DNA of 64,000 bases. Origin: Caulobacter henricii. Its GTDB lineage: Bacteria; Pseudomonadota; Alphaproteobacteria; Caulobacterales; Caulobacteraceae. Under the pieces are notes generated by a model. The model was not told the DNA's origin and did not search any database. It saw only the letters and a program-made list of their open reading frames with translations. This document shows, one piece after another, positions 1 through 9,217 of the stretch (its first letter is position 1; the number at the start of each line of letters is the position of its first letter). A program made the translations under genes and the position numbers. The stretch spans positions 2,108,001 to 2,172,000 of the forward strand of contig NZ_CP013002.1 of NCBI RefSeq assembly GCF_001414055.1. The letters run 5' to 3'.

Positions 1-1097
1 TGGCGATCCATATTGCCCGACGGACCGAGACCCGGACCATCGACTTTGCTGCCCTGCGATGGCTGACGCCCAAGCCCAAGCCTGTTCGTCGCCTGCAACT
101 CGATGAGCCCTGGCTGCTGGCCGTCAGGGTTGCCCTGACGGCGGCGATCGTCCTGGCCCTGGCCCGCCCTGTCCTGAATTCCGCCGCCAGTGACCGACCG
201 ATTGTCGCCGTGTCACCGGCCGTAGATGCCACGGGTATGGCAGATCGCGCGGAGCGGCATGTCTGGCTAGCGCCCGGATTTCCGGACCTGAAGCAACCAC
301 GGCCGCCTCTGCCGGACGACCAGGCCAGCCTGATCCGGCAGCTGGATGCCCAGACGCCCGCCGGAACGAGACTTGCCGTCATGGTCCCGGCATTGTTGAC
401 CGGAGTCGACGGCCAGAGACTGGTACTTTCACGCCCCATCGACTGGCGGGTATTGCCGTCCAAACCGCGTTCGACCTCGCCAAGCCCGCCGGTTCCGCCG
501 TCGCTCACGGTGCGGTACTCGTCGCGGTACGAAGATGCTGTTCGCTATTTCCGCGCCGCAGCGGTGGCCTTTGCCGAACCCGGAAAGCCCCCCGCCTTCG
601 ATGCCGCCCCGACAGTTCGCCCCGTTCCCCGGTCCGCGCGCTATCTCGTCTGGCTGACAGATGCCCCCCTGCCCTCGGTGGCCCTCGCCTGGATTGAAGC
701 GGGCGGCGTCGTGCTCTTGTCCAAGGATACGCCCACGCCCGTCGAAGGCCCCCTGCGTGTGAGCTGGCGCGACCCGGAAGGTAACGCCCTGGCGACGTCC
801 GGCCGGTTCGGCAAAGGTCGCGTCCTGCACCTCACGCGGCCGGTCGAGCCAAGGGAACTGCCGGCCCTGGCCGAACCCGCCTTCGCCCAGGAGCTCTGGA
901 CGCTTCTTGAGCCACCGCCGGCACCGGGGCGCGTTGCTGCAAGCGACTACGCACCGGCCGTCCAGCCGATGGCGAAAAGCATGATCCACACCCCGACCGC
1001 CCTGGATCTGCGCCCCTGGCTCATCCTGCTGATCACCAGCCTGTTCCTTCTGGAACGCTGGCTGGCCACCCGACGCGATCGAAGGATCGCCGCTTGA
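1..1097 (+). CDS. BatA-type N-terminal domain membrane protein (5' end outside window)
   Basis: The reading frame is open from base 3, so the true start lies upstream. The visible N-terminus carries the basic-hydrophobic pattern of the aerotolerance regulator N-terminal family (PF07584): an IHIARR stretch, a run ending TIDFAALRWL, then a transmembrane helix around LLAVRVALTAAIVLALARP. A long extracytoplasmic part follows, and a C-terminal helix (LILLITSLFLLERWL) ends in a basic tail. No von Willebrand MIDAS motif is visible in the part seen. The stop overlaps the TTG start of the next gene by four bases, so the genes are probably translationally coupled. In family terms this is one component of a MoxR/DUF58/Bat-type membrane locus whose ATPase and DUF58 genes would lie upstream. 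Exact function unknown. Confidence 0.75.
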   Translation, partial: AIHIARRTETRTIDFAALRWLTPKPKPVRRLQLDEPWLLAVRVALTAAIVLALARPVLNSAASDRPIVAVSPAVDATGMADRAERHVWLAPGFPDLKQPRPPLPDDQASLIRQLDAQTPAGTRLAVMVPALLTGVDGQRLVLSRPIDWRVLPSKPRSTSPSPPVPPSLTVRYSSRYEDAVRYFRAAAVAFAEPGKPPAFDAAPTVRPVPRSARYLVWLTDAPLPSVALAWIEAGGVVLLSKDTPTPVEGPLRVSWRDPEGNALATSGRFGKGRVLHLTRPVEPRELPALAEPAFAQELWTLLEPPPAPGRVAASDYAPAVQPMAKSMIHTPTALDLRPWLILLITSLFLLERWLATRRDRRIAA

Positions 1098-3244
1098 TCG
1101 CCGCGCTTGCCCGACATCTGAGCGCCGCCCGTCAGCGCAGCCTGCTCGACACGCTTGCGATCGGGTGGCCCATCGTCATGGCCATCGGCGCGGTCGCGGG
1201 CCGCTTGGCCGGGGTCGGACCAGCGTGCCTCCTCATGGCCGCCGCAGCCCTGATCCTCAGCGGGATCGCCTGGCGACGTGTCCGAAGGTTCGACCAGGCC
1301 TGGCTCGTCCAGGTGCTCGATGCCCGGGTTCCCGCCTTCGAAGACAGCAGCGCACTGCTGCTGCGGGATTCCGATGGGCTACAGGGTCTGGCGGCTCTGC
1401 AGCAGCAGAGGTTGCTGGACAGGCTGGCGGGAGCCGCCGCCCTGGACCTTCGTCCGGCCTGGTCCTGGCGCTGGATTGCCTCTGCGGTCGGGGCCAGCCT
1501 GGTGGTTTCCGTCACGGCGGCCGTCTGGCCGCGACAGAACCAAACAGGCCCTGGAGGCGAAAGTGCACCGTCATGGCCTTTGCCTGACAAGACCAGGCTC
1601 GTTGGGGTCCGACTTCGTGTGACCCCTCCCGCCTACACGGGCCAAAGGCCCTTTGACCAGACGGGCTTGGATGTGCGCGCCCCGGCAGGATCGACCATTG
1701 AATGGATCCTGTCGCTCCGGCCTGAGCCCGCCTCCGTCAACCTCAGCTTCCCGGGCCAGGCCCCCATGAACCTGGCTCCCACCGACCGAAAATGGGCAGG
1801 CAGCCGGCGTTTCACGGCTTCTGCCCTCTATCGCCTTGAGGCCAGCGGCCTGCCCCGACAGCGCCTTCATCAGCTCGAGATGATCGCCGATCTTCCGCCG
1901 ACCGTTCGGATGTTGACCCCGGACCGCACCCTGAATCTGGCATCCGCAGATCAGGCGCACTGGGACCTGAGCTTTGAAGCTCGTGACGACTACGGCGTCG
2001 CCAACTCGGCCATGCTGCGCCTCACCGTTACCCGCGGCGAAGGCGAGATGATCACAACAACCGAACGATCCCTGCCCCTGACCGGTCACGGCACCATGCG
2101 ACTGAAACGCTTTTCCACCCGCCTGGACCTGGCCCGTGAAAGACTGGAACCGGGCAACGACCTGATTGCGCAACTGGTGGTTTGGGATAATCGAAGCCCG
2201 TCGCCACAGGTCGTCGAAGGGCCGGCGGTCATCCTTCGCCAGCCCCCGCCGGGAGGTCTCAGCGACGGTCTGGATGGTATGGCGCGCCAGATCCTGCCGG
2301 TCTATTTCCGCAGCCAGCGCCAGATCATCATCGATGCCGAGGCCTTGATTGCCCAGCGGGCTCGCACCGCGCCGGACGTTTTCCTCGAGCGCTCCAATGC
2401 CCTGGGGTCTGACCAGGCCCAGCTCCGCCTGCGCTATGGCCAGTTCATGGGGGAAGAGGCTGAAGGCGGTGGACCGGGCTTGGCAATCCCGACGAATGAC
2501 ACGCCGACCCTGGACCTCCCGACCAATGACGGACCACCGCCTGCGGCCGCCACCCAGCCTGAGCCGCATCATGGCCATAGCGCGGACGACGGCCACGACC
2601 ATGGCTCGGACACGACGACCTTTGGACAGATGGGCGACGTCGTTGCGCAGTTTGGCCATGCGCACGACACCGGCGACGCCTCGACCCTGTTTGATCCCGG
2701 CACGCGATCAACCCTGGCCCAGGCCCTCGACGCCATGTGGGCCTCTGAACGCGCCCTGCGTCAGGGTCGCCCCAAGGAGGCCCTGCCGCACGCCTTGAAG
2801 GCACTCTCATTGCTGAAGACGGCACAGCAGGCGACACGGATCTACCTGGCCAGGACGCCGTCGAAAATCCCGCCGATCGATCTCTCCCGACGGCTCAGTG
2901 GCAAACGTAACGGCATCCGGCCGGACCGGTTCGCAACGACGACGCGGGCACCGGATGACACACCTGCGATGAAGGCCTGGCAGGCGCTGGGCCAGACTGG
3001 AAAGTCCGGTGCCCTGCCCTTGGACGAGCTGGCCAGATGGGTGGTGAACCATCAGGGACGCCTTGCTGATCCCCTGGCCCTGTCCGCCCAGATCGACACA
3101 GTCAGAAACGAGCCGAACTGCCTGGAGTGCCGGCAGAAGCTGCGCGCCTTGCTCTGGACGGCACTCGAGCGTCCCCCCGTGGGTGTTCTTCGCCGATCTC
3201 CCGCCGATGCGGGGGGCCAGCGCTACCTGGATGCCCTGCGATGA
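1094..3244 (+). CDS. Bat-locus membrane protein with histidine-rich loop (DUF4175-like)
   Basis: 716 aa starting at TTG (TTGA overlap with the preceding stop). Two N-terminal transmembrane helices (about residues 20-56) and a third near 125-145 anchor a large extracytoplasmic region. Around residues 455-530 there is a patch reading YGQFMGEEAEGGG, then PEPHHGHSADDGHDHG and QFGHAHD, which is rich in His/Asp and could bind metal. A short CLEC pair sits near residues 675-678. The C-terminal half contains a helical segment resembling a TPR-like repeat (WASERALRQGRPKEALPHALKALSLL). This layout is typical of large uncharacterised proteins encoded in MoxR-DUF58-BatA loci, some annotated DUF4175. Function not established. 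The stop overlaps the next start (ATGA), so it is in the same operon. Confidence 0.6.
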   Translation: MIAALARHLSAARQRSLLDTLAIGWPIVMAIGAVAGRLAGVGPACLLMAAAALILSGIAWRRVRRFDQAWLVQVLDARVPAFEDSSALLLRDSDGLQGLAALQQQRLLDRLAGAAALDLRPAWSWRWIASAVGASLVVSVTAAVWPRQNQTGPGGESAPSWPLPDKTRLVGVRLRVTPPAYTGQRPFDQTGLDVRAPAGSTIEWILSLRPEPASVNLSFPGQAPMNLAPTDRKWAGSRRFTASALYRLEASGLPRQRLHQLEMIADLPPTVRMLTPDRTLNLASADQAHWDLSFEARDDYGVANSAMLRLTVTRGEGEMITTTERSLPLTGHGTMRLKRFSTRLDLARERLEPGNDLIAQLVVWDNRSPSPQVVEGPAVILRQPPPGGLSDGLDGMARQILPVYFRSQRQIIIDAEALIAQRARTAPDVFLERSNALGSDQAQLRLRYGQFMGEEAEGGGPGLAIPTNDTPTLDLPTNDGPPPAAATQPEPHHGHSADDGHDHGSDTTTFGQMGDVVAQFGHAHDTGDASTLFDPGTRSTLAQALDAMWASERALRQGRPKEALPHALKALSLLKTAQQATRIYLARTPSKIPPIDLSRRLSGKRNGIRPDRFATTTRAPDDTPAMKAWQALGQTGKSGALPLDELARWVVNHQGRLADPLALSAQIDTVRNEPNCLECRQKLRALLWTALERPPVGVLRRSPADAGGQRYLDALR

Positions 3245-4986
3245 TCGGAACCCCCAACCTTTGGGCCGGGATCCTGATCGCCGTCGCCGTCGTCGGCGGG
3301 GTCGGCCGGCAGTGGCTTCGACACCGAGCAGGACCTGACGGCCGGCGTTCCCGGCACTGGCATCTTGCTGGCCTGGTTGCCCTGCAGGTGGCGAGCGGGC
3401 TCTTGCTTTACCTGACCCTGTTCCCCCCCTTTGGCGGCACGCCGCCGGGTCGACTGGTGATCGCAACACAGGGAGCTGCCTCCCTGCCGCGCCTCTCCGG
3501 CGACCTGCTGGTCACCCTTCCGGAAGCCAAACCCATGTCCGGGGCGGCCAGAGTGCCCGACCTGGCCACGGCCCTGCGCCTCTATCCTACCCCGGGCCTT
3601 CTGTTGATCGAGGGACAGGGACTCACGGCCCGGGACCAGATCCCCCTTGACCGTCCGGCCCAGTTCAAGCCGGCACCGGCACCCCGGGGCATTGTTGATC
3701 TGATCCTGCCAGGCCCCCTGCCTCCTGGCGGGCCTTTCACCCTGCAAGGACAGGTTGGATCCCTGTCCGCTGGCGTCATCGAACTGCTTGATCCCGCCGG
3801 GGCCCTGGTCGACCGGGCAGAGGTGCGGGCCCAGGAGCGCTTCAGCCTAGCAGCCTCGGCCCGTGTCAGCGGCCATACGCTGTTCGATCTAAGGCTGAAA
3901 GACCGTTCAGGCCGCCTTGTTGAACGCCTGGAGATTCCCGTGGTGGCGCGCACACATCAGCCGCCGCGAGTCCTGGTCCTGGCCGGGTCGGCCGATCCGG
4001 AGATCAAATACCTGCGCCGATGGGCCCAGGATGCCGGCCTTGATCTCAGGGCCGAGATCGATCTCGGCGGCGGCACCCTTATGGGTGATCCTCCAACTCC
4101 ACTCACCCGCTCGGCCTTCGCCGACATCGATCTCGTGATTGTTGACGACCGTCGCTGGGAAACACTTCCGCCCAGCGCCCGCGCAGCCCTGGTCCAAGCC
4201 ATCGAGGACGGCCTGGGTCTTCTCCTGCGCTCGACGGGGCCACTTGCCGCCACCACGCGGCGTGACTGGTCAGCCCTCGGAGCCGCCGTCTCGGCAGACG
4301 ATCCTGAAGAGGCCGTCAGTTTCGCCGGCTCATCCCTGCTGCCCGCGCTGGCCCTCAATCGAAAGGGCCTAATCGAAGGCCAAAAGAATGCCGTGCCGCT
4401 GATCCGGGACAACAGCGGCAAGGCGCTGGCGGACTGGCGTCCGCGCGGCCAGGGCCGCATCGGCCTCTGGACGGTCGCCGACAGCTACGCCCTGGTCCTG
4501 GCCGGGCAAGGGTTTCAACACAACGAGCTTTGGAGCCAGCTTTTCGAGACCCTGGCGCGCCCTGGCGAGCAGCAAGAGCCCAATTTGAGCGGTGTGGCCT
4601 GGTCCAGTGAACGCCTTGCCCTCTGCCCCGCCCGCAGGCCACTCCGGGTCCTGGATCCCGATGGACGCGAGAGCCGGCCCCAACCCGCCCCCGCGACAGG
4701 GCCTGCAGCCTGCGCCGCCTTCTGGCCTCGCAAGGCGGGCTGGCACCAGCTGGCCGACGACAAGGTCATAACGACCTTCTACGTCCACGCCACCGACGCC
4801 GCGCCATCGCTGCGACAGGAAGGCCAACGGCGGGCCACGCTTGATCTGGTGGAGGCCTCGGCGCAGCGCGCGACCGTCAAGGCTCCGCCGGTTCCAGGGT
4901 CGCCCTGGGGCTGGGCGGCCAGCCTTTTGGTCGTTCTGGGCTTGCTCTGGTGGCTGGAGCGCAAGCCAGCGGCTTTGGCTCGATAG
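3241..4986 (+). CDS. Bat-locus membrane protein with glutamine-amidotransferase-like fold
   Basis: 581 aa from the ATG that overlaps the preceding TGA (ATGA). Two N-terminal transmembrane segments (LWAGILIAVAVVGGVG and HLAGLVALQVASGLLLYLTLF) and a C-terminal one (GWAASLLVVLGLLWWLE) frame a periplasmic domain. The central part (PRVLVLAGSADPEIKYLRRWAQ, then DIDLVIVDD and an LVQAIEDGLGLLLRSTGPL element) resembles the class I glutamine-amidotransferase-like or DUF1355-type fold found in the last gene of similar loci. No catalytic Cys-His-Glu triad is evident, so a structural or binding role is more likely than enzymatic. It is the last gene of the three-gene run and is followed within 50 bp by a convergent tRNA. 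Confidence 0.6.
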   Translation: MIGTPNLWAGILIAVAVVGGVGRQWLRHRAGPDGRRSRHWHLAGLVALQVASGLLLYLTLFPPFGGTPPGRLVIATQGAASLPRLSGDLLVTLPEAKPMSGAARVPDLATALRLYPTPGLLLIEGQGLTARDQIPLDRPAQFKPAPAPRGIVDLILPGPLPPGGPFTLQGQVGSLSAGVIELLDPAGALVDRAEVRAQERFSLAASARVSGHTLFDLRLKDRSGRLVERLEIPVVARTHQPPRVLVLAGSADPEIKYLRRWAQDAGLDLRAEIDLGGGTLMGDPPTPLTRSAFADIDLVIVDDRRWETLPPSARAALVQAIEDGLGLLLRSTGPLAATTRRDWSALGAAVSADDPEEAVSFAGSSLLPALALNRKGLIEGQKNAVPLIRDNSGKALADWRPRGQGRIGLWTVADSYALVLAGQGFQHNELWSQLFETLARPGEQQEPNLSGVAWSSERLALCPARRPLRVLDPDGRESRPQPAPATGPAACAAFWPRKAGWHQLADDKVITTFYVHATDAAPSLRQEGQRRATLDLVEASAQRATVKAPPVPGSPWGWAASLLVVLGLLWWLERKPAALAR

Positions 4987-5030
4987 ACCGGAAATCTGCA
5001 AGGCCGCCGCTTTCTGCAAGCGGGGCCGCA

Positions 5031-5107
5031 TGGCGCGCCCTGCTGGATTCGAACCAGCGACCGCTCGCTTAGAAGGCGAGTGCTCTATCCAGCTGAGCTA
5101 AGGGCGC
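5031..5107 (-). tRNA. tRNA-Arg(TCT)
   Basis: On the minus strand the sequence folds as a 77-nt tRNA with acceptor arms GCGCCCT/AGGGCGC, a D arm starting TAGCTCAGCTGGAT, a TTCGAATCC T loop and an encoded CCA. The anticodon stem-loop CTCGC-CTTCTAA-GCGAG places TCT as the anticodon (Arg, AGA/AGG codons). Confidence 0.97.
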
Positions 5108-5133
5108 GAACCTGGAAAGCCTGTAGACGGGCC

Positions 5134-5439
5134 CTAGTGGGTCCAGGGCTGTCGACGGCCGGCTGCGAAGTTATCCGCATAGGCCTTGATGATGCGCTTG
5201 GGAGTCTTGGGTTCAAAGAGCTGAAAGGCCAGCCCATTGTGCTGGGCGTAGGCGACGGCTTCCTCACGAGTCTCGAAGGTCAGGCGAACCTGGCCTTTCA
5301 TATCGCTCGATTGGGTCCAGCCCATCAAGGGATCCGACCACCGGGCCGACTCGGGTTCGAATTCCAGCACCCAGTCCTTGGTCTTGGCCTTGCCGGACTG
5401 CATGGCGGTCTTGGCGGGGCGATAGATGCGGGCCAGCAT
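5134..5439 (-). CDS. NADH dehydrogenase complex I NDUFS4-type accessory subunit (ETC_C1_NDUFA4/PF04800)
   Basis: About 101 aa. The sequence MLARIYRPAKTAMQSGKAKT near the N-terminus and the core WVLEFEPE, WTQSSDM, VRLTFETREEAVAYA and PKRIIKAYADNF are typical of the bacterial homologue of the NDUFS4 (18-kDa) subunit, a small peripheral-arm protein of alphaproteobacterial respiratory complex I. I chose the ATG at 5439 over an upstream in-frame TTG because GGAGAG lies just upstream at good spacing. It stands alone between two tRNA genes, away from any nuo operon, which is usual for this subunit. Confidence 0.9.
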   Translation of the reverse strand: MLARIYRPAKTAMQSGKAKTKDWVLEFEPESARWSDPLMGWTQSSDMKGQVRLTFETREEAVAYAQHNGLAFQLFEPKTPKRIIKAYADNFAAGRRQPWTH

Positions 5440-5462
5440 GAACCTCTCCAATAGTTTGCCGA

Positions 5463-5539
<77 letters not shown>

Positions 5540-5614
5540 ACACTTCGGCAGGGGGCTGCTCTACAGGGGTTCGTCGCCCGGATCAAACGGGAACCACGCC
5601 AAACCTGGCCCCAA

Positions 5615-6094
5615 TCAAGTTTTCGGAAAAATCCGGTGCAAGACCCGGTCACCCGGAAGGATGCCAAGCTGAGCCGCGCGGCCGCCGGCGATCTCCAGGA
5701 CCCCAAGAATAGCGCCACCGGAAGGCAGCGGCGTTTCATTGTGAGGCTGGGCGTTGCGAACGATCGACAGAACCCTGCCGCTGGGCGCGATATAGATGAT
5801 GTCCAGCGGAATAAGGGTGTTCTTCATCCAGAACGCCGCCGCCTGCGGCTTGGTATATGTGAAAAGCATGCCCCGGTCGGGTGCTAGCGACTTGCGGAAC
5901 ATCAGGCCACGCCGCTGCTCGGCCTGTGTCGCAGCGATCTCGACCTGAAAGCGCGCGCGCCCCTTGGTCGTAACAATCTCCACGACCTCAAGTTTGCCGT
6001 CAGATCTGGCGTGGGCCGTATCGAGAGCGACAAAGGCCCCTGCCGTCAAAGCGGCCAGAAAGGTCCGCCGGCCATTTGGTCCATGTTGCGTCAA
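5615..6094 (-). CDS. DUF192 family secreted protein
   Basis: About 159 aa. It begins with a twin-arginine-like signal (NGRRTFLAALTAGAFVAL) followed by the DUF192 core: FQVEIAATQAEQRRGLMFR, MLFTY, AAFWMKNTLIPLDIIYI, and a C-terminal LEIAGGRAAQLGILPGD. DUF192 proteins are small extracytoplasmic beta-rich proteins of unknown function. No ATG is available; I use a TTG with a G-rich stretch upstream, but another in-frame TTG at 6115 is equally possible. It sits between tRNA-Pro and the cold-shock gene, all on the minus strand. Confidence 0.85.
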   Translation of the reverse strand: MTQHGPNGRRTFLAALTAGAFVALDTAHARSDGKLEVVEIVTTKGRARFQVEIAATQAEQRRGLMFRKSLAPDRGMLFTYTKPQAAAFWMKNTLIPLDIIYIAPSGRVLSIVRNAQPHNETPLPSGGAILGVLEIAGGRAAQLGILPGDRVLHRIFPKT

Positions 6095-6178
6095 CTGAAG
6101 CCCCCACTCGCCCAACCCAAGTCCAGGCAGCCTAGCGCGCCGAGCCTGAACACGAAATGGCTTAAGGGCAACCGGTGT

Positions 6179-6799
6179 CTAGGCGTCGCCAGGATTGATC
6201 TCGGCCACCACAAGGCCCTTGGGGCCCTTGGCGAACCGCACCAGAACATCGTCGCCCGGCTGCAGGTCTTCAAGGCCGCCCCGGCGCAGGGTCTCGATGT
6301 GGACAAAGATGTCGCCCGGCTCGGCATCGCGAACCACGAAACCATAGCCCTTAGTACGGTTGAACCACTTGACCTTGGCGTGCTCTGCGGGCCCTTCCGG
6401 CGTCAGGGCCTGACGAGCGCTGCCGCTGTCCAGACCGGACCGTAGGCCGTTGGCAAAGCCGTCACGCTCCTTGCGCGGCCCGGCATCCGAGAAGGTGCGG
6501 CGCGGTCGCTCCAGGGGCGACGCCGTGGAACTTTCGTCCAGATCAACGACCTCGCTGACCTGCCAGCCCTTGGGGCGACGAACGACGTCACAGACGATCA
6601 CTGCACCTTCAAGCGCCGTTTCGCGTCCGCAATTACGAAGCGACGTCACATGGAGAAGCACGTCCTTGAGGCCGGTCTGTCCGGGATCATCGGGAATGAT
6701 GAAACCGTACCCCTTGCCCACGTCGAACCATTTTACGCGCCCGCTGATCCGCACGAAGTCCTCGTGCGCACCTGCGGTATCGAAATCGTAACCAGACAT
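6179..6799 (-). CDS. Two-domain cold-shock protein (CspC/CspD type)
   Basis: 206 aa with two cold-shock domains joined by a charged linker. CSD1 (about residues 15-80) has [15 protein letters not shown] and [12 protein letters not shown]2 (about 136-203) has [15 protein letters not shown] and DIFVHIETL. Both retain the RNP1 (KGYGF) and RNP2 (VH) aromatic/basic residues used to bind single-stranded nucleic acid. In Caulobacter, double-domain Csps are the stationary-phase type rather than the cold-induced single-domain type, so a growth-phase role is plausible (inference). The ATG at 6799 is preceded by AGAGGGG at good spacing, so a longer upstream extension is unlikely. It is monocistronic. 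Confidence 0.92.
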   Translation of the reverse strand: MSGYDFDTAGAHEDFVRISGRVKWFDVGKGYGFIIPDDPGQTGLKDVLLHVTSLRNCGRETALEGAVIVCDVVRRPKGWQVSEVVDLDESSTASPLERPRRTFSDAGPRKERDGFANGLRSGLDSGSARQALTPEGPAEHAKVKWFNRTKGYGFVVRDAEPGDIFVHIETLRRGGLEDLQPGDDVLVRFAKGPKGLVVAEINPGDA

Positions 6800-6995
6800 T
6801 CCGCCCCTCTGGCTCGCCCAAACAGCCCAAAGGGACGAGCGCCACAGGGAGAACAGTGTTCTCGCGTAAGGAGAGCCGTCAACTGACAATTCGCCTCAAG
6901 CACGCGCACAGAGGCCAACCGCGACATTTCGTCGCGGAAAATCCCGGCAAACAAATCTGAAATACAGCCTCAGGGCGCCGAAACGCAGCCCGTGG

Positions 6996-7070
6996 TGGTA
7001 GTCCCTAGGGGAGTCGAACCCCTCTCTCCAGAATGAAAATCTGGCGTCCTAACCGATAGACGAAGGGACC
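6996..7070 (-). tRNA. tRNA-Glu(TTC), copy 1
   Basis: A 75-nt tRNA on the minus strand starting GGTCCCTTCGTCTATCGG, with anticodon stem-loop CCAGA-TTTTCAT-TCTGG (anticodon TTC), T arm GGTTCGACTCC and encoded CCA. Identical in sequence to the copy at 7128-7202. Confidence 0.97.
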
Positions 7071-7127
7071 ACATCGCCGCCAGCAGGCGGTGACATCGTC
7101 GGAAGACCAGTTTGAAAGCCTCGCGGG

Positions 7128-7202
7128 TGGTAGTCCCTAGGGGAGTCGAACCCCTCTCTCCAGAATGAAAATCTGGCGTCCTAACCGATAGACGAAGGGA
7201 CC
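7128..7202 (-). tRNA. tRNA-Glu(TTC), copy 2
   Basis: The same 75-nt sequence as the copy at 6996-7070, offset by exactly 132 bp, with anticodon TTC and encoded CCA. The 57 bp between the copies are not repeated. The two are probably co-transcribed from the right. Confidence 0.97.
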
Positions 7203-7309
7203 ACGGCCCCGCGAGGAAGCGGGTGTATAGCCGCGCCGTTTGGGGTGCGCAAGCCGCAGGGGAGCATTTTTTCCGTTCACCCACAGGCGACCCAAATTGC
7301 TGATGAAAA

Positions 7310-9118
7310 TCAAACGGCGCGCGGGTCGGCGGCGTCCTCGATCTCCAGCTGGACGCCATTGCGGCCATTATAGTCATCCGGCTTCAGCTTGCCCGCGACG
7401 TGGAGCACGCCGCCGCCCGACAGGAGTCGGCGGCCAAGATCCGTTTCCGCACTGCGCCAGGAAATCGCCTTTAGACGCTCGCCAGTCGGGCCGACCAGAT
7501 CCAGCTTCACGTGCCCTCCCTTCAGCGCCATCACCCGGTCGGCGCGGACCCCCGTCAGGGCGAACATCGGCTCGGGATTGCCGGGTCCGAACGGTGCCAG
7601 ACGCTGAAAATCCTCATAGAGCGCCCGGTCTGCCCCGCGCGGCTGAACCAGGGCATCAATCTCGACGGCCTCAGGGCCAACGGCCTCCATCTCGCCCGCC
7701 AGCCGCGCCTCCAGAAAAGCGCGCAGTTCCGGGATGGAGTCCGGCCGGATCGACAGTCCGGCGGCCATGGCATGACCGCCGCCCGACATCAGCAGGCCCT
7801 GTTCGAACGCGGCCTGGATGGCCGCGCCCAGATTGACGCCGGGCTGCGAACGGCCCGAGCCCTTGCCGACATTGGCGGCACGGTCGATGCCGATTACTAC
7901 CACGGGCTTGCGATAGCGTTCGCGAAGGCGGCCGGCGACGATGCCGATCACCCCGGGATGCCACCCCTCACCGGCCACAACGATGACCGGCGCGTCGGGA
8001 TTGAAGTTGCTGCCACGTTCCAGAACTGCGGCGGCCTCCTCGACCACGGAGGCCTCGACCGCCTTGCGCTCGGTATTGAGGGCATCAAGCTCCTCGGCCA
8101 GCATCCGAGCTTCTTCAGGATCATCCGTCGACAACAGGCGCGCGCCCAGGTCGGATCGGCCGATCCTGCCGCCAGCATTGATGCGAGGGCCCAGAATGAA
8201 ACCGGCATGGAACACCGAAGCCGGCCCAGAGCCCTTGCCGACCTCGAACAGGGCCTTGAGGCCGGGGTTGCCCCAACTGGACATCGTCCGAAGACCAAGG
8301 GTCGTCAGGGCACGGTTGAAGCCGACCAGTTGGGTGACATCACAGACCTCGCCCATGGCCACCAGGTCGAGCCATTGGCGAGGGTCGGGCTGGGGTCTCT
8401 CTTCGCTGAACAGACCGCGCTTGCGGGCTTCGCGATTGAGGGCGGCAAGCAGGACGAAGGTCACGCCGGCGGCGGCCAGAACCCCCTGCCCGCTCTGACA
8501 ACCCGGACGATTGGGATTGACCACGGCGGCCGCAGCAGGGGGATCTTCGCGCATCAGGTGGTGGTCAATCACCACCACTTCGAGGCCGATGGTGGCGGCA
8601 CTGGCAATGGCGTCATAGGCCGCCGCGCCACAGTCCAGAGTCACGACCAGTTCGGCTCCGGTCTCGCGGATGGTCTTGAAGGCGGCCGGACTGGGGCCAT
8701 AGCCCTCGGTCAAACGATCGGGAATATAGATCGGCAGCTCGACGCCCATATGTCGAAACCAGCGGACCAGCTGGGCGGCACTGGTGGCCCCGTCGACATC
8801 ATAGTCGGCAAACACCATGGTCGGCCGGCCGGCTTCCAGGGCGTCGATCAGGATCTCTGCGGCCCGGTCCATGTCCATAAAGAGGGAGGGATCGGGAAAC
8901 AGGGCCCGCAGGGTCGGTCGCAGAAAGTCTCCTGCCCCGTCGACATCCACACCGCGAGCAGCCAGGGCGCGGGCCAAGGGCTCGGAAAGACCATGGACCT
9001 GCTGATGGCTGCGCGCCACCGCCGGATCGGCCGGACGCTCGCGCCAGGCGCGGCCACTCAGCGACCGCGAGACGCCCAGGAAGGCGTCATCTTCGACAGG
9101 ACCACGACGATCGGCCAT
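7310..9118 (-). CDS. recJ: Single-stranded-DNA-specific exonuclease RecJ
   Basis: 602 aa, normal length for RecJ, a 5'-3' ssDNA exonuclease in RecF-pathway recombination and mismatch repair. The DHH-family signatures are present in order: VFADYDVDGATSA (about 102-114), TLDCG (about 158-162), VIDHHLM (about 182-188), GPRINAGGRIG, and the DHHA1 motif SGGGHAMAAG near residue 443. The C-terminal OB-like domain follows. ATG start with AGGA about nine bases upstream. It ends a minus-strand run alaC-like, hom, glpX, fbp, recJ, with a 99-bp gap from fbp. Confidence 0.96.
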   Translation of the reverse strand: MADRRGPVEDDAFLGVSRSLSGRAWRERPADPAVARSHQQVHGLSEPLARALAARGVDVDGAGDFLRPTLRALFPDPSLFMDMDRAAEILIDALEAGRPTMVFADYDVDGATSAAQLVRWFRHMGVELPIYIPDRLTEGYGPSPAAFKTIRETGAELVVTLDCGAAAYDAIASAATIGLEVVVIDHHLMREDPPAAAAVVNPNRPGCQSGQGVLAAAGVTFVLLAALNREARKRGLFSEERPQPDPRQWLDLVAMGEVCDVTQLVGFNRALTTLGLRTMSSWGNPGLKALFEVGKGSGPASVFHAGFILGPRINAGGRIGRSDLGARLLSTDDPEEARMLAEELDALNTERKAVEASVVEEAAAVLERGSNFNPDAPVIVVAGEGWHPGVIGIVAGRLRERYRKPVVVIGIDRAANVGKGSGRSQPGVNLGAAIQAAFEQGLLMSGGGHAMAAGLSIRPDSIPELRAFLEARLAGEMEAVGPEAVEIDALVQPRGADRALYEDFQRLAPFGPGNPEPMFALTGVRADRVMALKGGHVKLDLVGPTGERLKAISWRSAETDLGRRLLSGGGVLHVAGKLKPDDYNGRNGVQLEIEDAADPRAV

Positions 9119-9217
9119 CTCTAGTCGATCCTGAATCGTGGAGCTGTGGCCATGAGGTCAGCCTAGCCGTTTCCCGGGATTCGCTCCATGTGTTCGGCCG
9201 GGATCGGACCGGAACGC

